DNA from: Streptomyces sp. MJM8645
GTDB lineage: Bacteria; Actinomycetota; Actinomycetes; Streptomycetales; Streptomycetaceae
Direction of reading: 5' to 3'
Assembly (NCBI RefSeq): GCF_001625365.1
Contig: NZ_LJJF01000004.1
Coordinates: forward strand, 1 to 64,000
DNA length: 64,000 nt
Part shown: piece by piece, positions 57,246 to 64,000 of the stretch
How the letters are laid out: each line of letters opens with the position of its first letter
Numbering within the stretch: position 1 is the first letter of the stretch
Notes under the pieces: model-generated
The model's database searches: none
The model's input: only the letters and a program-made list of their open reading frames with translations
What the model was told of the DNA's origin: nothing
Translations under genes and position numbers: made by a program

Positions 57246-58505
57246 TCAGGCGAGGGAGAGGCCGAACTTGGTCACGATCGGGCCGATCGGGACGAACACG
57301 ACGGTGTCGAAGCAGGTGACGCCGCTCGCCGCGGTGTCGGTGCCCCACTTGCAGGCGACGGTGCTGCCGCCGCCCGCGCTGATGATCCCCCTGGCCTGCA
57401 TGTCGTCGCCCCCGCTGATGCTGGCGACGACCACCCCGCCGCTGTCGCCCTGGGCGACGGTGATGGTGGTGCTGTCGGTGCGGGCCGCGTTGTCCAGGTC
57501 GGTGCGCCACACCCCGTCGATGCTGGTCGCGTAGTCGGTCTGGGTCACCTTCAGCGCGCAGTGCGCGCCCGTCATCGCGCCGCTGGAGCAGACGAGGTCT
57601 CCGACGTTGTTTCGGCCAGCACCCACCGCGCGTCGGCGTTCGCCCTGGCCGTTGTTCCACGCGCCGTAGAAGAACTGCCCGGAGGGCGTGCCGTGGTCCA
57701 GGGTGATGACGGTGGTGTCCAGACCGCTGTCGGAGTCCGAGGCCTTCCCGATCGTGGTCCCGCTGCCGGTCTTGTAGGTGCCGGAGGTCCCGCAGTGCGC
57801 GGCGGTCAGCAGAACCGCGACCTTGCCGCGCCAGCCTCCGAACCCGGAACTGCAGAACCCGTTCTTCGGGGTGGTGAGTTCGGCGGCGGCGTTCCAGGGG
57901 CTGGCGTCGTTGTGCCGGGTCACGGTGGCCTGCGGGGTGGCGGCGGCCGCGGCGGTCACGGGCAGCTCGGCGAGTTCGGCGGCCCGGGCCGCGACCCGGT
58001 CCCGCTCGGCCGTACCGGCCGACGTCCGTACGGCGGCCGCCCCCGCCGCGGGGGCGTAGGTGACGGACAGTCCGGTGCCGTCAGGCGCCGGAGCCACCGA
58101 GGTCCACTCCGTGCCCGGCTCACCCACGGCGGCCGCCGCGACGAGCCGGTCCCGCGCCGCCCGCAACCGGGCCAGCGTGTACGGCGCCGACCGGACCCGC
58201 GCGCTGATCCCGGCCGGAGGGTGCGCGACCAGGCGGGCGACGCGCTCGGGGACGGCGCCGTGCCAGTACACGGTCAGCCGCCCCCGCTCGGGGTCCACGA
58301 CCAGGCCCGCGTAGCCGGGAATGCTCGCCCGCTGGTTTTCGGAGACCGGCGTGATCTGGTCGGCGAGCCGGTCGAGGATCTCCTGACGCTGCAGCAGCTC
58401 CCGGCCCACCAGAGGCGAGGGTTCGTCGGGGACGGCGCCGGCCGGCAGGGCGGCCGTGGTCAGCAGGGCAAGCGTCGCGGCGGCAAGGGCCGTCCTCCTG
58501 GGCAC
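57246..58505 (-). CDS. Secreted S1 family serine protease (streptogrisin-like)
   Basis: A 419-residue preproprotein. GTG 58505 has GAGGGGGAG six bases upstream and gives a classic signal peptide (ALAAATLALLTTAALPAGA). A prodomain covers about residues 30-190, with PGYAGLVVDPERGRLTVYWH. The mature protease has the triad His in LLTAAHCG, Asp in SGLDTTVITL and Ser in AQGDSGGVVV, and six cysteines for disulfides. Similar to streptogrisin and alpha-lytic protease relatives from actinomycetes. It is a host-type gene, probably cargo. It is followed by a prodomain-like secreted protein. Confidence 0.9.
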   Translation of the reverse strand: MPRRTALAAATLALLTTAALPAGAVPDEPSPLVGRELLQRQEILDRLADQITPVSENQRASIPGYAGLVVDPERGRLTVYWHGAVPERVARLVAHPPAGISARVRSAPYTLARLRAARDRLVAAAAVGEPGTEWTSVAPAPDGTGLSVTYAPAAGAAAVRTSAGTAERDRVAARAAELAELPVTAAAAATPQATVTRHNDASPWNAAAELTTPKNGFCSSGFGGWRGKVAVLLTAAHCGTSGTYKTGSGTTIGKASDSDSGLDTTVITLDHGTPSGQFFYGAWNNGQGERRRAVGAGRNNVGDLVCSSGAMTGAHCALKVTQTDYATSIDGVWRTDLDNAARTDSTTITVAQGDSGGVVVASISGGDDMQARGIISAGGGSTVACKWGTDTAASGVTCFDTVVFVPIGPIVTKFGLSLA

Positions 58506-58685
58506 CGCTGTCTCCCCCTCGTCCCGGGCCATCCCGTTCTCGCGCGCGGCCGCGTGAGCAGCACCGGCCCAGTACGTCACACGGCCCGGCGCTCCCGCCA
58601 GCCGGTCGTCCGGATGTCACCCGGATGAGCGAGCATGCTCCGCAACCGGGGGGCGAGCGGGACGCGGACCGTCACGGCGCAAGGT

Positions 58686-58704
58686 CGTCAGCCGCAGGCT
58701 GACG
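58686..58704. repeat. GTCAGCC-type palindrome, copy 3
   Basis: CGTCAGCC-GCA-GGCTGACG, perfect arms, between the protease gene start (58505) and the HTH gene stop (58765). Confidence 0.65.
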
Positions 58705-58760
58705 CTGCGGTCGGGAGCGGGTGCGGGCTGAGTGCGCCGCGGGCATCCCCGGGCCGCCGG

Positions 58761-58783
58761 AGCGTCAGCCTGCGGCTGACGCT
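58761..58783. repeat. GTCAGCC-type palindrome, copy 4
   Basis: AGCGTCAGCC-TGC-GGCTGACGCT with perfect 10-bp arms; it contains the stop codon and last codons of the HTH gene at 58765 (protein end AASAAG). Confidence 0.65.
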
Positions 58784-59634
58784 GCCCTGGTCGGGTCGGT
58801 GAGCACCTGGTACTTCTTCGCGGCGGACTGCTTGGTGATCCCGCCCAGCGCCCGGCCGACGTCGCTCCAGGAACCACCGGCGGCGCGGGTCCTGTCGATC
58901 AGCAGGGCGGTGGCCGCGTCCAGGGCGGCCTGCCGTTCGGCGACGAGCCGGAGCGCGGCGAGCGCCGTCTCCTTGTCGATCTCCTCGTCGGCCAGGGCCG
59001 CGTCGAAGGCCTGCGCCGCCGGCATGGCCGCGGCGCGCTCCCGCCACGCCGCACCCTGCTCGCCGAGGGCGTAGCGGGCGGTCAGCAACTCCACCGGGGA
59101 CAGCTCCAGGGCGGCCGGCCCGGGGGCGTCAGCCTCCGGCTGACGCCCGTCCTGGGTGGGGGCAGGCGGGGTGAGGAGCCAGCCGATCCCCCGCCGCTCC
59201 TTCAGCAGCGCCAGCGCGTAGGAGGCGTCCCGGTCCCGGCCCCACCGGGTTTCCTGCGCCGACTCCTCCAGTACCCGTTCCACCATCGCGCTCTCCCGCG
59301 CGGTCGCGGTGCGCATCGGGTGTGCGACGTCTTCGAGCGAGCGGTGCGCGGCGTAGCGCAGGTCGTGCCACTGGTGGACTTCGCCGGTGATGTAGCAGCG
59401 GATCGCGCCGAGGACGATCGCCTCTTCGGAGAGGTCGCGGCACAGGGCGATGATCTCCTGGTGCTGGGGCAACTGGCGCGCGACGGCGGCGCGCACGGTG
59501 GCCTCGGTCGGCCCGTCGTGCCAGCGGATCTCCCACCGGCGGCGGTGGTCGTAGTAGTCCGTGTCCATGGCACAGTCGTAGGTCTTGGCCATCTGGTGGA
59601 CGAAGGAGCGGATCGCGGTGCTGCGGCTGGCCAC
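58765..59634 (-). CDS. HTH protein of the 'W..IG..G.T.Q.A' type
   Basis: A 289-residue protein with GTG start at 59634. The C-terminus holds a helix-turn-helix: AAGGSWSDVGRALGGITKQS then AAKKYQVL, the layout 'SW.dIG.aLG.t.QaA..kf' widely used by small Streptomyces regulators. The N-terminal 200 residues are helical with polar surface (RQLPQHQEIIALCRDLSEEA) and may sense or dimerise. A related HTH occurs in the gene at 61860. GTCAGCC palindromes lie about 100 bases upstream (copy 6) and inside the gene (copies 4 and 5), so it may control itself. Confidence 0.66.
   Translation of the reverse strand: MASRSTAIRSFVHQMAKTYDCAMDTDYYDHRRRWEIRWHDGPTEATVRAAVARQLPQHQEIIALCRDLSEEAIVLGAIRCYITGEVHQWHDLRYAAHRSLEDVAHPMRTATARESAMVERVLEESAQETRWGRDRDASYALALLKERRGIGWLLTPPAPTQDGRQPEADAPGPAALELSPVELLTARYALGEQGAAWRERAAAMPAAQAFDAALADEEIDKETALAALRLVAERQAALDAATALLIDRTRAAGGSWSDVGRALGGITKQSAAKKYQVLTDPTRAASAAG
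59124..59148. repeat. GTCAGCC-type palindrome, copy 5
   Basis: GGGCGTCAGCC-TCC-GGCTGACGCCC, perfect 11-bp arms, the longest of the set. It lies within the coding sequence of the HTH gene, in a linker (QPEADAPG). Confidence 0.65.
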
Positions 59635-60054
59635 CGGCTCACGTCCTCGTCGGTGGTTGGGCCGCGGCCCGTTCGGTGCTGGTCCCCACGCTCGGCCCCT
59701 TTCCCGATCCTGCGGGCGTGCGCCCGCCGACCGTCATCCTACGGCTGACGCAGACCACGGCCGGACCGAAGCCGGGCGCCGGTCGGGGTTGTCGACGGAG
59801 TTGCGCACCGCGGCGAACTGCCGCTCGGACTCCGGGTCGAACCCGCCTGTAGGCCTCGACCGTTGGGGTAGCCTGGCCGTGGCTGGACACGCACTGCCGA
59901 GTCGCTGCCCGATCCCCGCCCACGCCAGGGACGCCGGGCGCCGACGACGAAGGGGTCATCAGGGGCCTTGGTTCCTGGACGCCCGTGTCTCCTGTGGTGT
60001 GCCCTGGTACCAGGCGGGGAGCGCGTGGGCAGGCCCGCCAGGATCGAGAGCACC
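59635..60054. other. Divergent control region
   Basis: Between the start of the minus-strand HTH gene (59634) and the plus-strand gene at 60055. No gene of its own is supported. It holds palindrome copy 6 and must contain promoters for both sides. Otherwise no recognisable motif was seen. Confidence 0.5.
59732..59750. repeat. GTCAGCC-type palindrome, copy 6
   Basis: CGTCATCC-TAC-GGCTGACG, one mismatch, 98 bases upstream of the HTH gene start. The flank GCAGACCACGGCCGGACC matches that of copy 2. Confidence 0.6.
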
Positions 60055-61611
60055 ATGTCCCCGAAGAAGAACCGCAGCTACGGCGCCCGCCGCGCCCGCG
60101 AGAAGCAGGCCGCCGGCGCCGTCCAGCGCTACACCGACCTCCTCCCGAACTCCACCGCCCCCACCCCGGCGGCCTGGGAGCCGGCGCCGGGCCGGTACGC
60201 GGGCCCCGAGTGGACGACCTACGGCAACCCGTTCATCCCGCCCGCCGGAGCCGTCGGCCCGGCCGACGACCCCTACGGCCGCCGGCACGAGGCCGTCACG
60301 GTGCCGTTCCTGCTGACCGCCGTCGTCCTTGCGGAACCCGAGGGCTGGCGCAACGGCCCGCGCGAGGCCGCCCAGGCGGTACAGGCCGCCTGCCGGCACC
60401 TGGTCCGCGACGGCCGCTGGTACCGCGCCACCGCGGACGTCTACGGGCCGTTGCCGGCGCACATCACGATGCCCCTGAGCCATGACGAGCCGGCCCCGCC
60501 CGGCCACGTCACCCTCACCTGGCTCGTCGCCCTCGGGGTGCGCCGCCCCTGGGACGACCCCGAGCTGATGATCACCGACGCCCACCGCTCGATCCGCGCC
60601 CAGCTCACCCGGCGCGCCCTCATCCCGCAGACCGGATGCTGGGTGCAGTGGGTCCCGACCCGGCCCGGCATGGCCCAGGGGCTGATGGAGCGCCTCCCCG
60701 TCCACGCGCGGGTGCGTAACGACGTCCACCCCTCCCTGCTCCCCGACCCGAACGGCTCCTTCACCACCTACGACGGAGGGTTCCCGCAGCGGCTGATCGA
60801 CGCCCACGGCCAGGGCTGGCACCACCTCGGCGACGGCCGCTACGCGGTGGACCCCGACGCTGTGGAGGGCGGCTTCGAGGACCAGGAGTACGACGTCCTG
60901 GCCGGTGCCCGCGGCCCGCTCGACCCGGTGGTGGAACCCGATGTCGGGAGCGTCGAGCAGATCGTCGACGCGTTGGAGAGGGCCGGGCGCCGGGCGGTGG
61001 CCTCCCTGCTGGTGGCGCTGCACCGCCTCGACACCGAGCACCAGGACGAGGCGCGCAACCTGGGCGGGGCCACGCCGACCACCCTGTACGCCGCACCGCA
61101 GGACCTGCGGCAGACCCGCGAAATGCGATCCCTCATCCGAGGCCTGGGCCCCGACCTCGCGGACGACCCCACCCGGTGGGACCCCGCCAGCGTGGAAGAG
61201 CTGTACGAGGGGCTGTCCTGCTGGACCGAGTTGGCGGGCAGCTACACCCCCGTCGCCCACCACCTCGCGCAGGTCGTCACCTGCGCCGCCAGCACGGCCG
61301 GCGGCTGGCAGCACCTCGCGGACGACGAACTGTGCGCCGAGACGAGCACTGTCCCGGGCCTGGCCCGGCGGGTACAGGCCTGGCTCGCACCGACGGAACC
61401 CGCCACGACGGCGTTCCCCGACGTCGTCGTCCCGGTCACCCGCGGGGGCGAGGACAAGACCACCACCACCATCGACCTACGGGCCGGCCTCGCCCTGCAC
61501 GACTCCCGCAGCCACCTGATCGACTTCGACTTCCCCACGGACCTGCCGGCCCCCTCCAGCTGGCAGGAACAGGAGGAGCCTCCGGCGACCCCTCCCAGGA
61601 CCGATACCTGA
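60055..61611 (+). CDS. Accessory protein with basic N-terminal tag
   Basis: A 518-residue protein. ATG 60055 follows GAGAG and gives SPKKNRSYGARRAREKQAAG, related in style to the tag of the 55114-56187 protein. Residues 40-180 include PFLLTAVVLAEPEGWRNGPR and a beta pattern; near residue 110-170 HITMPLSHDEPAPPGHVTLT appears. The middle and C-terminal parts are helical with VDALERAGRRAVASLLVALH. No catalytic motif is certain. It may be a conserved mobile-element protein; function unknown. Confidence 0.58.
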   Translation: MSPKKNRSYGARRAREKQAAGAVQRYTDLLPNSTAPTPAAWEPAPGRYAGPEWTTYGNPFIPPAGAVGPADDPYGRRHEAVTVPFLLTAVVLAEPEGWRNGPREAAQAVQAACRHLVRDGRWYRATADVYGPLPAHITMPLSHDEPAPPGHVTLTWLVALGVRRPWDDPELMITDAHRSIRAQLTRRALIPQTGCWVQWVPTRPGMAQGLMERLPVHARVRNDVHPSLLPDPNGSFTTYDGGFPQRLIDAHGQGWHHLGDGRYAVDPDAVEGGFEDQEYDVLAGARGPLDPVVEPDVGSVEQIVDALERAGRRAVASLLVALHRLDTEHQDEARNLGGATPTTLYAAPQDLRQTREMRSLIRGLGPDLADDPTRWDPASVEELYEGLSCWTELAGSYTPVAHHLAQVVTCAASTAGGWQHLADDELCAETSTVPGLARRVQAWLAPTEPATTAFPDVVVPVTRGGEDKTTTTIDLRAGLALHDSRSHLIDFDFPTDLPAPSSWQEQEEPPATPPRTDT

Positions 61612-61815
61612 CCACCCGGCCCCGAAGTCCTAGCCCAGACACCGGGGAACAAGTAACCCGCCGGTAGGAAGTGGTCACTACGGGGTGGGCTTGAGGGGCG
61701 GAAGTTCGGGTGTTCGGCGGCGCCCGGAGCGGGTGTTCGGTAAACGGTCGATTGATGAACGCGGGGTGCACGTCCGGCATTGGAGTACCGGCCCTCCAAG
61801 GTCCGACGGTTTTCG

Positions 61816-61842
61816 CGCTTGTCAGGCTCAGCCTGACAAGCG
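61816..61842. promoter_or_regulatory. Operator-like palindrome before the 61860 gene
   Basis: CGCTTGTCAGGCT-C-AGCCTGACAAGCG: perfect 13-bp arms around one base. It ends 17 bases before the ATG at 61860, between promoter and ribosome binding site (TAGGAGAC). Its GTCAGGC core is related to the GTCAGCC palindromes at 53.6-59.8 kb. Autoregulation by the HTH protein encoded next is likely. Confidence 0.68.
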
Positions 61843-61859
61843 GGCGTAGTGTAGGAGAC

Positions 61860-62657
61860 ATGACCGATGTGAAGCCCGAGAAGCCCCGGCTGTCACCCCG
61901 CGACGAGGCGGTGGTGGCCGTCGCCGAGTCCGCCCGCGTCGTCGCCGAGCTCGCACGCGGCTTGGTGCCCGCCGTGTACGAGGAGCGCCGCAGTGATCCG
62001 GCCTGTTACCTGCGCGACGTCATGACGATCCGCGACACGTTCCTCACCACCCTCCTCGCGCGCGCGGTGATCGCCAGCCGCGAGTGCGGCGCGACCTGGG
62101 ACCAGATCGGCGGGGTCGCCGGGATGACGCGCCAGTCGGCACACGAGAAATGGGCCCCGGACGAGGCAGCGTGGGCGGCAGGCGGGCGGCGGGGGCACAG
62201 CCGGGGCGAACCCGTGGACGCGTTGTGGACCGCGGCCACGCTGGACGAGTGGTACGCCCGTGGTCGCAACGGCAGCGACGGCATCGTCACCGGCCCGCGC
62301 GGGGCGCGAGCGGTCACCGACGGCCTGGACGCCACGGACCGGCCAGAGCGGGAGTGGGAGGAAGACCGTCCCGCGCGGCCGGCAACCGTGGCCGCGATGC
62401 GTACCGCGCTCGCCCACTACAACGACCACCAGTGGAGCGACCGGCCACTGCGGTACCTGCTCGCCTTCCCGCCAGTGGACCTTCTGGCCGACGCGATGGA
62501 GTGGGGGTGGTCGGACCCACGCGTACGAGAACACCTCGTTGACGCCCTCGCCCGGCACCTGACGTACGGGCGGTACGGGTGGCCCGCCGACGGGGACGAC
62601 ATCTCCCGCGACCTGGTGCTCGCGGAGATGATCGCGGGCGACCGCAGGTACCCCTGA
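61860..62657 (+). CDS. HTH protein of the 'W..IG..G.T.Q.A' type
   Basis: A 265-residue protein, ATG 61860 with AGGAG upstream. Residues 72-98 form the helix-turn-helix, CGATWDQIGGVAGMTRQSAH then EKW. The preceding region (TFLTTLLARAVIASRE) and the C-terminal 120 residues (ALAHYNDHQWSDRPLRYLLA) are helical. It shares the HTH pattern with the gene at 58765, at the other end of the protein. A palindrome immediately upstream is a probable self-operator. The C-terminal region overlaps, antisense, a run-on frame from the acetyltransferase gene. Confidence 0.68.
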   Translation: MTDVKPEKPRLSPRDEAVVAVAESARVVAELARGLVPAVYEERRSDPACYLRDVMTIRDTFLTTLLARAVIASRECGATWDQIGGVAGMTRQSAHEKWAPDEAAWAAGGRRGHSRGEPVDALWTAATLDEWYARGRNGSDGIVTGPRGARAVTDGLDATDRPEREWEEDRPARPATVAAMRTALAHYNDHQWSDRPLRYLLAFPPVDLLADAMEWGWSDPRVREHLVDALARHLTYGRYGWPADGDDISRDLVLAEMIAGDRRYP

Positions 62658-63722
62658 CCGACCGCCTACGAGGCGGCCAGGCAGTACGGGGCGCGCGTCA
62701 GATCCCGCACGCCGCCCGCCGCGAACAGACCAGAGCGGGCTACGGCGTCGGGACGTCAGCGACCGAAGCGACCGTTCGGCCGAATTGGGTTCTTCAGGAG
62801 GGGATGGGCGGCGCCCCGTGCCGTCACCACCACCAACCCCTACCCCCGAGCGCGGCCCCTCAGCTTCTTCTCCCGCTTCCTGTCCGCTTTGGAACCACGG
62901 GTCGACGGCCCGGCCCCGTGGCCGCCGGTGGCCGCCGGTGGCCGCCGGTGACCACGGCTGATCAAAAACACCCTCGATCGCAGTCCGCCCAGTGTCAGGG
63001 TCTACGACCAGGCCCACGGTCGGGTGCAACGGTGCGACGCACGCGCGAAAATCTCCGGTCATGTTGCGGAACGCGGCATAGCCGCCTACGGAGTCCAGGA
63101 AAGCGATCGGCTGACCGGCCGGCCACTCGGGGGCCATCGCACGGTGGAAGCCACCCGCAGTCTCAGGGAAGAACCAGATCGCGACTCGCCACTGCTGCGC
63201 CCGCTCGCTGTCCGTTTCGAGGACGGCGTTCATCAGCTCCTGGCCGATTCCTCGCCGCCGCACCGCAGGCACCACCGCGATGTCACTCACCTCCACCACC
63301 CGCTCGCGCAACTGGCGGCCCATCAGCTCGGGCAACTGCGTGAAGGCGTAGTGGGCCCACTTACCGGGAGCGCCGGCGTTCGCCACCCCGACAACGGAAC
63401 CGGTCGACAGCTCCTCCGCCACCTTACTGATCAGCCCGTTCGCCACCAGGTCGCCCGAGGCGTTCCTCTTCTTCAACATGGCGTGCACGGTGTCTGCATC
63501 AACGGAAATCCCGGCGGCGCTCCTGGCCATCTCCTCGGCCATGACCCGCAAGGCGTCGTCCGGCAGCCCGCTACCCGGCGGCGCGCAGGCGACCTCCAGC
63601 AGATGCCGGCTCGCCCGCAAGTCCTGCGTGGCATAGGCAGGATTGGCCATCCGCATCAGCTCCAGAGCAGCATCGATATCGGCTGCGCGCAACGGGCGGA
63701 TGCGGTAGAGAGAAGCGTCCAT
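61893..63722 (-). CDS. GNAT acetyltransferase with run-on reading frame
   Basis: ATG 63722. Residues 1-255 are a coherent GNAT protein: YRIRPLRAADIDAALELMRM at the start, VVEVSDIAVVPAVRRRGIGQ carrying the acetyl-CoA RRRGIG motif near 155, then IWFFPETAGGFHRAMAPEW. After residue 268, at a 10-bp repeat (62921-62950), the protein turns into Arg/Gly/Pro-rich text and stays open, antisense, over the HTH gene to 61893. With one repeat unit fewer, the frame gives KADRKREKKLRG and stops at 62842-62840; with one more it also stops at once. So this copy probably carries a repeat-number frameshift. The intact end is most likely 62840. Substrate unknown. Confidence 0.62.
   Translation of the reverse strand: MDASLYRIRPLRAADIDAALELMRMANPAYATQDLRASRHLLEVACAPPGSGLPDDALRVMAEEMARSAAGISVDADTVHAMLKKRNASGDLVANGLISKVAEELSTGSVVGVANAGAPGKWAHYAFTQLPELMGRQLRERVVEVSDIAVVPAVRRRGIGQELMNAVLETDSERAQQWRVAIWFFPETAGGFHRAMAPEWPAGQPIAFLDSVGGYAAFRNMTGDFRACVAPLHPTVGLVVDPDTGRTAIEGVFDQPWSPAATGGHRRPRGRAVDPWFQSGQEAGEEAEGPRSGVGVGGGDGTGRRPSPPEEPNSAERSLRSLTSRRRSPLWSVRGGRRAGSDARPVLPGRLVGGRSGVPAVARDHLREHQVAGDVVPVGGPPVPPVRQVPGEGVNEVFSYAWVRPPPLHRVGQKVHWREGEQVPQWPVAPLVVVVVGERGTHRGHGCRPRGTVFLPLPLWPVRGVQAVGDRSRPARAGDDAVAAVATTGVPLVQRGRGPQRVHGFAPAVPPPPACRPRCLVRGPFLVCRLARHPGDPADLVPGRAALAAGDHRAREEGGEERVADRHDVAQVTGRITAALLVHGGHQAACELGDDAGGLGDGHHRLVAG
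62921..62950. repeat. 10-bp tandem repeat inside the acetyltransferase gene
   Basis: GCCGCCGGTG occurs three times in tandem, preceded by a partial GTG. Since 10 is not a multiple of 3, loss or gain of one unit changes the frame and creates a nearby stop. This is a natural hot spot for slippage. Confidence 0.85.
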
Positions 63723-63733
63723 GGACACGGAGC

Positions 63734-64000
63734 CTAGCCCCGGCCGGGCACACGACCTCGTAACCACAGAGGCCAACCCCTGAGGTGGGTGAGGGGCGAC
63801 AACACCGTCGAACCGCTCACCACCACCCGCCCGGCCGACGCCGCCACGGCGTAGCCCCGCGCGCGGTCGGCGGCCGCCACCGGCACCGTAGAGGGACGGC
63901 CCGGGCCCGAACCCCCGAGCGGACCGGGCCGCCTGGTGTAACGCTTCTGGAACCCCCGCCGTACAAGGAGGTACAGCACCACAACGGCGAAGGACACGAC
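63734..64000 (-). CDS. C-terminal end of a membrane protein (partial)
   Basis: An open frame entering from the right edge; its start is outside the window. The first residues visible (VVSFAVVVLYLLVRRGFQKR) are the end of a transmembrane helix followed by a basic stop-transfer sequence and a Gly/Pro-rich tail (GPLGGSGPGRPSTVPVAA). Codon third positions stay GC-rich to about 63800. The last 25 residues are less convincing. It ends 11 bases before the acetyltransferase start at 63722. Confidence 0.5.
   Translation of the reverse strand, partial: VVSFAVVVLYLLVRRGFQKRYTRRPGPLGGSGPGRPSTVPVAAADRARGYAVAASAGRVVVSGSTVLSPLTHLRGWPLWLRGRVPGRG

Noticed and set aside
1..64000. tRNA or rRNA genes
   Set aside because: None recognised by eye on either strand; a covariance-model scan was not possible here.

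Overview
The window is high-GC actinomycete DNA. Most starts are ATG or GTG behind AGGAGG-like ribosome binding sites, third codon positions are almost all G or C, and the recognisable families are of Streptomyces type. It looks like part of a phage-plasmid: one element carries both a siphovirus morphogenesis cluster with an HK97-type capsid and a complete plasmid set (replication initiators with iterons, parAB with candidate centromere sites, a tyrosine recombinase). No terminase, lysin or holin was recognised, so the element continues outside the window.

Layout. 1-12.6 kb (all minus): tail and connector genes, read from the capsid side towards the left edge: IPT/TIG capsid-associated protein, connectors, tail terminator, major tail protein, tail assembly chaperones with a lambda-like GGGAAAG slippery site, tape measure, distal tail and minor tail proteins. 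13.2-14.8 kb (plus): replication module of two small winged-helix genes, a 20-bp-stem bidirectional terminator and an iteron array built from a 163-bp repeat. It sits inside the structural cluster, splitting the major capsid gene from the tail genes. 14.8-19.4 kb (minus): major capsid protein, a maturation protease fused to a 2H phosphoesterase domain, and small genes. 19.6-40.0 kb (minus): one open frame of 6710 codons for a giant polyvalent protein (DarB-like N6 methyltransferase plus SNF2 helicase, then a UvrD-like helicase, many small beta modules, and a degenerate zincin-like C-terminus). A 102-codon gene is nested in another frame. 40.2-43.6 kb (minus): portal-MuF fusion and small membrane or zinc-binding genes. 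43.8-49.7 kb (minus): parB, parA, tyrosine recombinase and its operon. 49.9-64 kb: accessory genes on both strands: secreted S1 protease with a prodomain-like partner, HTH regulators, zinc-finger proteins, a Cys/His/Asp enzyme-like protein, a GNAT acetyltransferase.

How it fits together. Six copies of the palindrome GCTTTACCGCGGTAAAGC (one with a mismatch) lie upstream of the parAB operon, upstream of the giant gene (three copies, two inside perfect 52- and 54-bp palindromes), upstream of the capsid operon and inside parB. The core resembles the operator of the ParB-family repressor KorB, so the ParB here may both partition the plasmid and silence the virion genes. The giant gene lies between portal and capsid maturation genes, which suggests that its product is packaged and injected like P1 DarB. 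Together these suggest a plasmid prophage whose partition protein doubles as lysogeny repressor and whose virion carries a large anti-restriction and DNA-processing protein.

Limits. All family assignments were made by eye from translated sequence. No database search, folding or profile comparison was run. Positions of domains inside the giant protein are approximate (plus or minus about 10 residues).
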